Under the pieces are notes generated by a model. That model saw nothing but the letters and a program-made list of their open reading frames with translations, was not told the DNA's origin and did no database searches. Positions 41,209 to 43,718 of a DNA stretch of 43,718 bases are shown piece by piece. The stretch is taken from assembly GCA_004292675.1 (NCBI GenBank), contig RDXO01000026.1:1-43718 (forward strand). The letters are read 5' to 3'. Position 1 is the first letter of the stretch. Each line of letters starts with the position of its first letter. Made by a program: the position numbers and the translations under genes. Source of the stretch: Alphaproteobacteria bacterium. GTDB lineage: Bacteria > Pseudomonadota > Alphaproteobacteria > Rickettsiales > UBA998.

Positions 41209-42420
41209 ATGACTCAAAGCCTATCCATCGCGGCGCGTTTGGCGGCCGTGAAACCTTCACCCACTATTGCGGTTACAACTCGTGCTGCGGAGCTTAAAGC
41301 ATCGGGCAAAGATGTGATTGGTCTTGGGGCGGGAGAGCCAGATTTTGATACGCCTGATCATATTAAGGCAGCGGCCATTGATGCCATACATAAAGGTTTT
41401 ACGAAATACACGCCTGTTGGTGGCACAAATGAGCTAAAAGATGCCATTAGTGCCAAATTGAAACGGGATAATGATCTCACCTATGCACGTAATCAGATTG
41501 TGGTGGGTGTGGGCGCAAAACAAGTTATTTTTAATGCGATTTTAGCAACCGTCAATGCGGGGGATGAGGTGATTATTCCTACGCCTTATTGGGTTTCGTA
41601 CCCTGATATGGTCTATGTGGCGGAAGGTACGCCCGTGATTGTGACGTGCAGCAAAGAAGATCATCTGAAGCTAACGCCCAAAGCACTGGAAGCAGCGATC
41701 ACGCCGCGCACTAAATGGCTGATCCTTAATTCACCATCGAATCCTAGCGGTATGGCATATTCGCGGGGTGAGCTTGCAGCACTCGGAGAAGTATTGCTGC
41801 GTCATAGCCATGTGATGGTGATGATTGATGATATTTATGAATATCTTGTGTATGATGGCTTTGAGTTTTCTACCTTAGCGCAAGTCACGCCCGCCTTAGC
41901 GGATCGCATTCTCACGGTGAATGGTGTATCGAAATCCTATTCTATGACGGGCTGGCGTATTGGTTATGCAGCAGGACCTGCATGGTTGATTGCGGCAATG
42001 TCGGATATTCAATCGCATTCGACTTCCAACACTTGCTCGATAAGCCAAGCGGCGGCAGTGGCTGCATTGAATGGGGATCATAGCTTCCTTGAGGCATGGA
42101 AAGATTCATTTGTGCATAGGCGCAATAAAGTATGCGCGGCACTTAATGCGATTAATGGCATAAGCTGTACCGTGCCACAAGGGGCGTTTTATTTGTTCCC
42201 TGATTGCTCCGCCTTGTTTGGGCGCGTGACACCGAACGGGGCGCGCCTTACCAATTCTGTTGATGTATGCGCCTATTTGCTGGAAGATGCGTTGGTTGCT
42301 GCGGTGCCGGGCAGTGCTTTTGGCAGTGAAGGGCATTTCCGTATTTCTTATGCGACATCCGAAGCATTGTTGGATGAGGCATGTGTGCGTATAGCGAGGG
42401 CAGTAGGTGCGCTAATCTAA
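41209..42420 (+). CDS. aspC: Aspartate aminotransferase-type PLP enzyme (subclass Ib)
   Basis: A 403-aa fold-type I aminotransferase that exchanges amino groups between aspartate and 2-oxoglutarate. Members of this Ib subgroup may also accept prephenate. The PLP lysine is K242 in GVSKSYSMTGWRIGY. NSPSNPSG (174-181), DDIYEYL (with the Asp that pairs to the PLP nitrogen) and R250 are present, and the C-terminal Arg that binds the substrate carboxylate is in FRISYA. AGGA lies seven bases before the ATG. It has its own promoter. The downstream protease-like gene starts 24 bases after its stop. Confidence 0.9.
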   Translation: MTQSLSIAARLAAVKPSPTIAVTTRAAELKASGKDVIGLGAGEPDFDTPDHIKAAAIDAIHKGFTKYTPVGGTNELKDAISAKLKRDNDLTYARNQIVVGVGAKQVIFNAILATVNAGDEVIIPTPYWVSYPDMVYVAEGTPVIVTCSKEDHLKLTPKALEAAITPRTKWLILNSPSNPSGMAYSRGELAALGEVLLRHSHVMVMIDDIYEYLVYDGFEFSTLAQVTPALADRILTVNGVSKSYSMTGWRIGYAAGPAWLIAAMSDIQSHSTSNTCSISQAAAVAALNGDHSFLEAWKDSFVHRRNKVCAALNAINGISCTVPQGAFYLFPDCSALFGRVTPNGARLTNSVDVCAYLLEDALVAAVPGSAFGSEGHFRISYATSEALLDEACVRIARAVGALI

Positions 42421-42432
42421 CGAGTCCTGATA

Positions 42433-42441
42433 GGGGGGGGG
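42433..42441 (+). promoter_or_regulatory. Run of nine G in the ribosome-binding region of the M91-like gene
   Basis: Nine consecutive G lie four bases before the ATG at 42445 (only ATT between) and form the only possible Shine-Dalgarno. G runs of this length are rare in this A/T-leaning sequence and mutate by slipped-strand replication. Length change would alter the spacing and strength of translation start, not the reading frame. Confidence 0.55.
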
Positions 42442-42444
42442 ATT

Positions 42445-43512
42445 ATGGTTCATTCACCACGGTTTGATGTGCAAGATGTATTTCCGCGCGTTGGTTGGCG
42501 TGATGTGATCGAGATAAATCCAACTGGTTTTAGTGCTGCCGATCAACAAGCGATTGAGAAAGCTCTGGATGAACTAGAAGCCTCAAAATCAGGGCAAACC
42601 TTGTTGCAAGCCATGCAAGTGAAACGCAAAGAGGAAGGCGCAAAAAAACTCACTATTGCGCATAATGAAGAACTTCCTGCAGCGTATAAAGGCGAGGTGG
42701 GAGATGAAACGATCTATCTTAATCTTCAAATCCTAGAAACCACAACATTTCATCTGCCGACGGGGCAATCCGTGAAACCCTCCTTAAGTGAGGTGATTTT
42801 TCATGAGGCCGCCCATCATATGGATGAACATCTTCGTCCGAATAATCAAGCACTCAAAATAATTTTAGATCATGAAGCAAAATATGGACGGCTTTTGTTG
42901 ACATCGAATTTCTCCCATGCCTTCATTGAGCCGAATCAAGAATTTTTAGATTCCTTGCCCGTTGCGCAGCGAGACGCACTCATCATCGTGCGTGATGCTG
43001 CTAAAAATCCACAGATCACGATAGCGCAGTATGAGCAGATTTTTGACGAGCAGATAAAAATAATGATCGAACATCCCACATTAAAAGCGGTGTATGATGC
43101 CTCGTCTGTATTAATTAAGTCGCTCGATCCTCAAAATATCGAGGATAGGGAATATCAGGCTGTCAGTCGCACCAATATTTTTTCACGAGAAATTTATAGC
43201 CCTTATCGACGTGTCGATTATGATTCAGCTTCTTTGGAGGAACGTATGCGCACAGTTCCGCCACGGCAATTAACACCCACGAACGATCCCGTAAGGACGG
43301 AGGCTGCACAAGAATATGTGGAATTGTGGCGCGAACGCTATGGCGATGTCGCAATGGAAGGAAGAAGATTGCAATTTTTAGATTTGAATCCTTTGATTCC
43401 CGAGGATGTGAAAAAGATATTACAACGTCAAGGAGTGCTTCAGGATGTGCCGAACACTCCTCAAGCTCATGCTGCTATTCCTAAGATTGGTGTCACGCCA
43501 CTTTCACGTTAG
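42445..43512 (+). CDS. Putative zinc metallopeptidase, M91 (NleD-like) type
   Basis: A 355-aa protein with HEAAH at 120-124 inside SEVIFHEAAHHMDEHL: a zincin motif with catalytic E121 and ligands H120 and H124. A second segment at 236-258 reads EYQAVSRTNIFSREIY, then SPYRRVDYD. Family knowledge: M91 peptidases (NleD, HopH1 and related toxins) carry, after HExxH, a region of the form E-x-x-(A/T)-V/I...N-x-x-R...P-x-R-x-x-Y, where the Glu is a likely third ligand (here E236). There is no signal peptide or membrane segment. The C-terminus is Pro/Ala-rich. NleD-type enzymes are host-directed effectors, but export of this protein is not shown. An unrelated zincin family is possible. Confidence 0.5.
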   Translation: MVHSPRFDVQDVFPRVGWRDVIEINPTGFSAADQQAIEKALDELEASKSGQTLLQAMQVKRKEEGAKKLTIAHNEELPAAYKGEVGDETIYLNLQILETTTFHLPTGQSVKPSLSEVIFHEAAHHMDEHLRPNNQALKIILDHEAKYGRLLLTSNFSHAFIEPNQEFLDSLPVAQRDALIIVRDAAKNPQITIAQYEQIFDEQIKIMIEHPTLKAVYDASSVLIKSLDPQNIEDREYQAVSRTNIFSREIYSPYRRVDYDSASLEERMRTVPPRQLTPTNDPVRTEAAQEYVELWRERYGDVAMEGRRLQFLDLNPLIPEDVKKILQRQGVLQDVPNTPQAHAAIPKIGVTPLSR

Positions 43513-43603
43513 GTCTCATTAGGTTTTTTCACTATTATAATTTTTTTTTAACTGTTATTATGGTACTATTAACAACAGGATAATCTATAGCACTTTTGGT
43601 ATC

Positions 43604-43718
43604 ATGATTTCATATCGCCATACGATCCTATCGACAAGTTGTTTGAGTGCATTATTGCTGCATATGCAGTGCGTTGCAGCCTATGCATTGCCGACGGGTG
43701 GGGTGGTGAGTGCAGGCA
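43604..43718 (+). CDS. Start of a two-partner-secretion (filamentous haemagglutinin-like) exoprotein, partial
   Basis: The last 115 bases encode MISYRHTILSTSCLSALLLH and continue MQCVAAYALPTGGVVSAG to the window edge. This is a signal peptide of about 28 residues ending in AYA, and then ALPTGG-V-V-x-AG. From family knowledge, the mature N-terminus of TPS/haemagglutination-activity domains commonly reads A-L-P-x-G-G-x-V-x-x-G. The rest is outside the window. The start codon is the first ATG of the frame, 92 bases after the M91-like gene. The 43513-43603 spacer has a T9 run and a CTGTT/AACAG inverted repeat and no clear promoter. Confidence 0.6.
   Translation, partial: MISYRHTILSTSCLSALLLHMQCVAAYALPTGGVVSAG

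Noticed and set aside
43541..43549. T9 run as a phase-variation tract
   Set aside because: It is intergenic, T runs are common in this sequence, and it does not sit in a recognisable promoter spacer or reading frame.

Overview
The window is a chromosomal segment of an alphaproteobacterium with moderate to low G+C. The evidence is a circularly permuted two-piece tmRNA gene (about 36616-36963), an hflK-hflC-degP cluster, a class I lysyl-tRNA synthetase, and a tuf gene placed directly in front of rpsJ. The species cannot be named from the sequence. Several gene orders that are conserved elsewhere are broken here: tuf lacks fusA/rpsG/rpsL upstream, secY-adk is not followed by rpsM-rpsK-rpoA-rplQ, and mraY lies outside a division/cell-wall cluster. 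Intergenic spaces are rich in palindromic hairpins, so repeats have been active in this genome.

Layout. 1-5.6 kb: the 3' end of a transposase gene, then a minus-strand operon for membrane and protein quality control (hflK-hflC-degP-map-alkA-like) with a good promoter upstream, and a small lipoprotein gene with its own terminator. 5.7-10.3 kb: a four-hairpin element, then mrp followed by a tight riboflavin and biotin run (ribD-ribE-bioH-like-bioC). 10.3-13.8 kb: a secreted Cys-containing protein, a probable ATPase-gene remnant, a YggS-family PLP protein, a major outer-membrane porin with promoter and terminator, and a DUF3429-type membrane protein. 14.0-17.3 kb: yidC-engB-folB-folK (membrane insertion, ribosome GTPase, folate). 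17.3-21.6 kb: a minus-strand run of a three-SPOR-domain protein, ispH and a dsbD-like gene.

22-36.2 kb: class I lysS, then tuf and a long S10-spc ribosomal cluster from rpsJ to rplO, ending with secY and adk. Most genes overlap or are separated by a few bases, so transcription is probably continuous, with possible internal control at the rpsJ/rplC hairpin and the rpsC/rplP spacer. 36.4-37.3 kb: tRNA-Asn (minus), the two-piece tmRNA gene with an unusual tag that carries ANDN twice, and a small orphan gene. 37.4-40.1 kb: mraY, rpe and an unrecognised gene.

40.1-43.7 kb is the most accessory-like part. It has two tiny related lipoproteins (58 and 44 aa) behind hairpin leaders, an aspartate-type aminotransferase, a protein with an HEAAH zinc-protease motif resembling M91 (NleD-type) peptidases with a run of nine G in its ribosome-binding region, and at the right edge the start of an exported protein whose mature N-terminus looks like a two-partner-secretion haemagglutinin. 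The best candidates for something new are this right-hand end, the tmRNA tag, and the recurring hairpins ending in CACTATA-like sequence.
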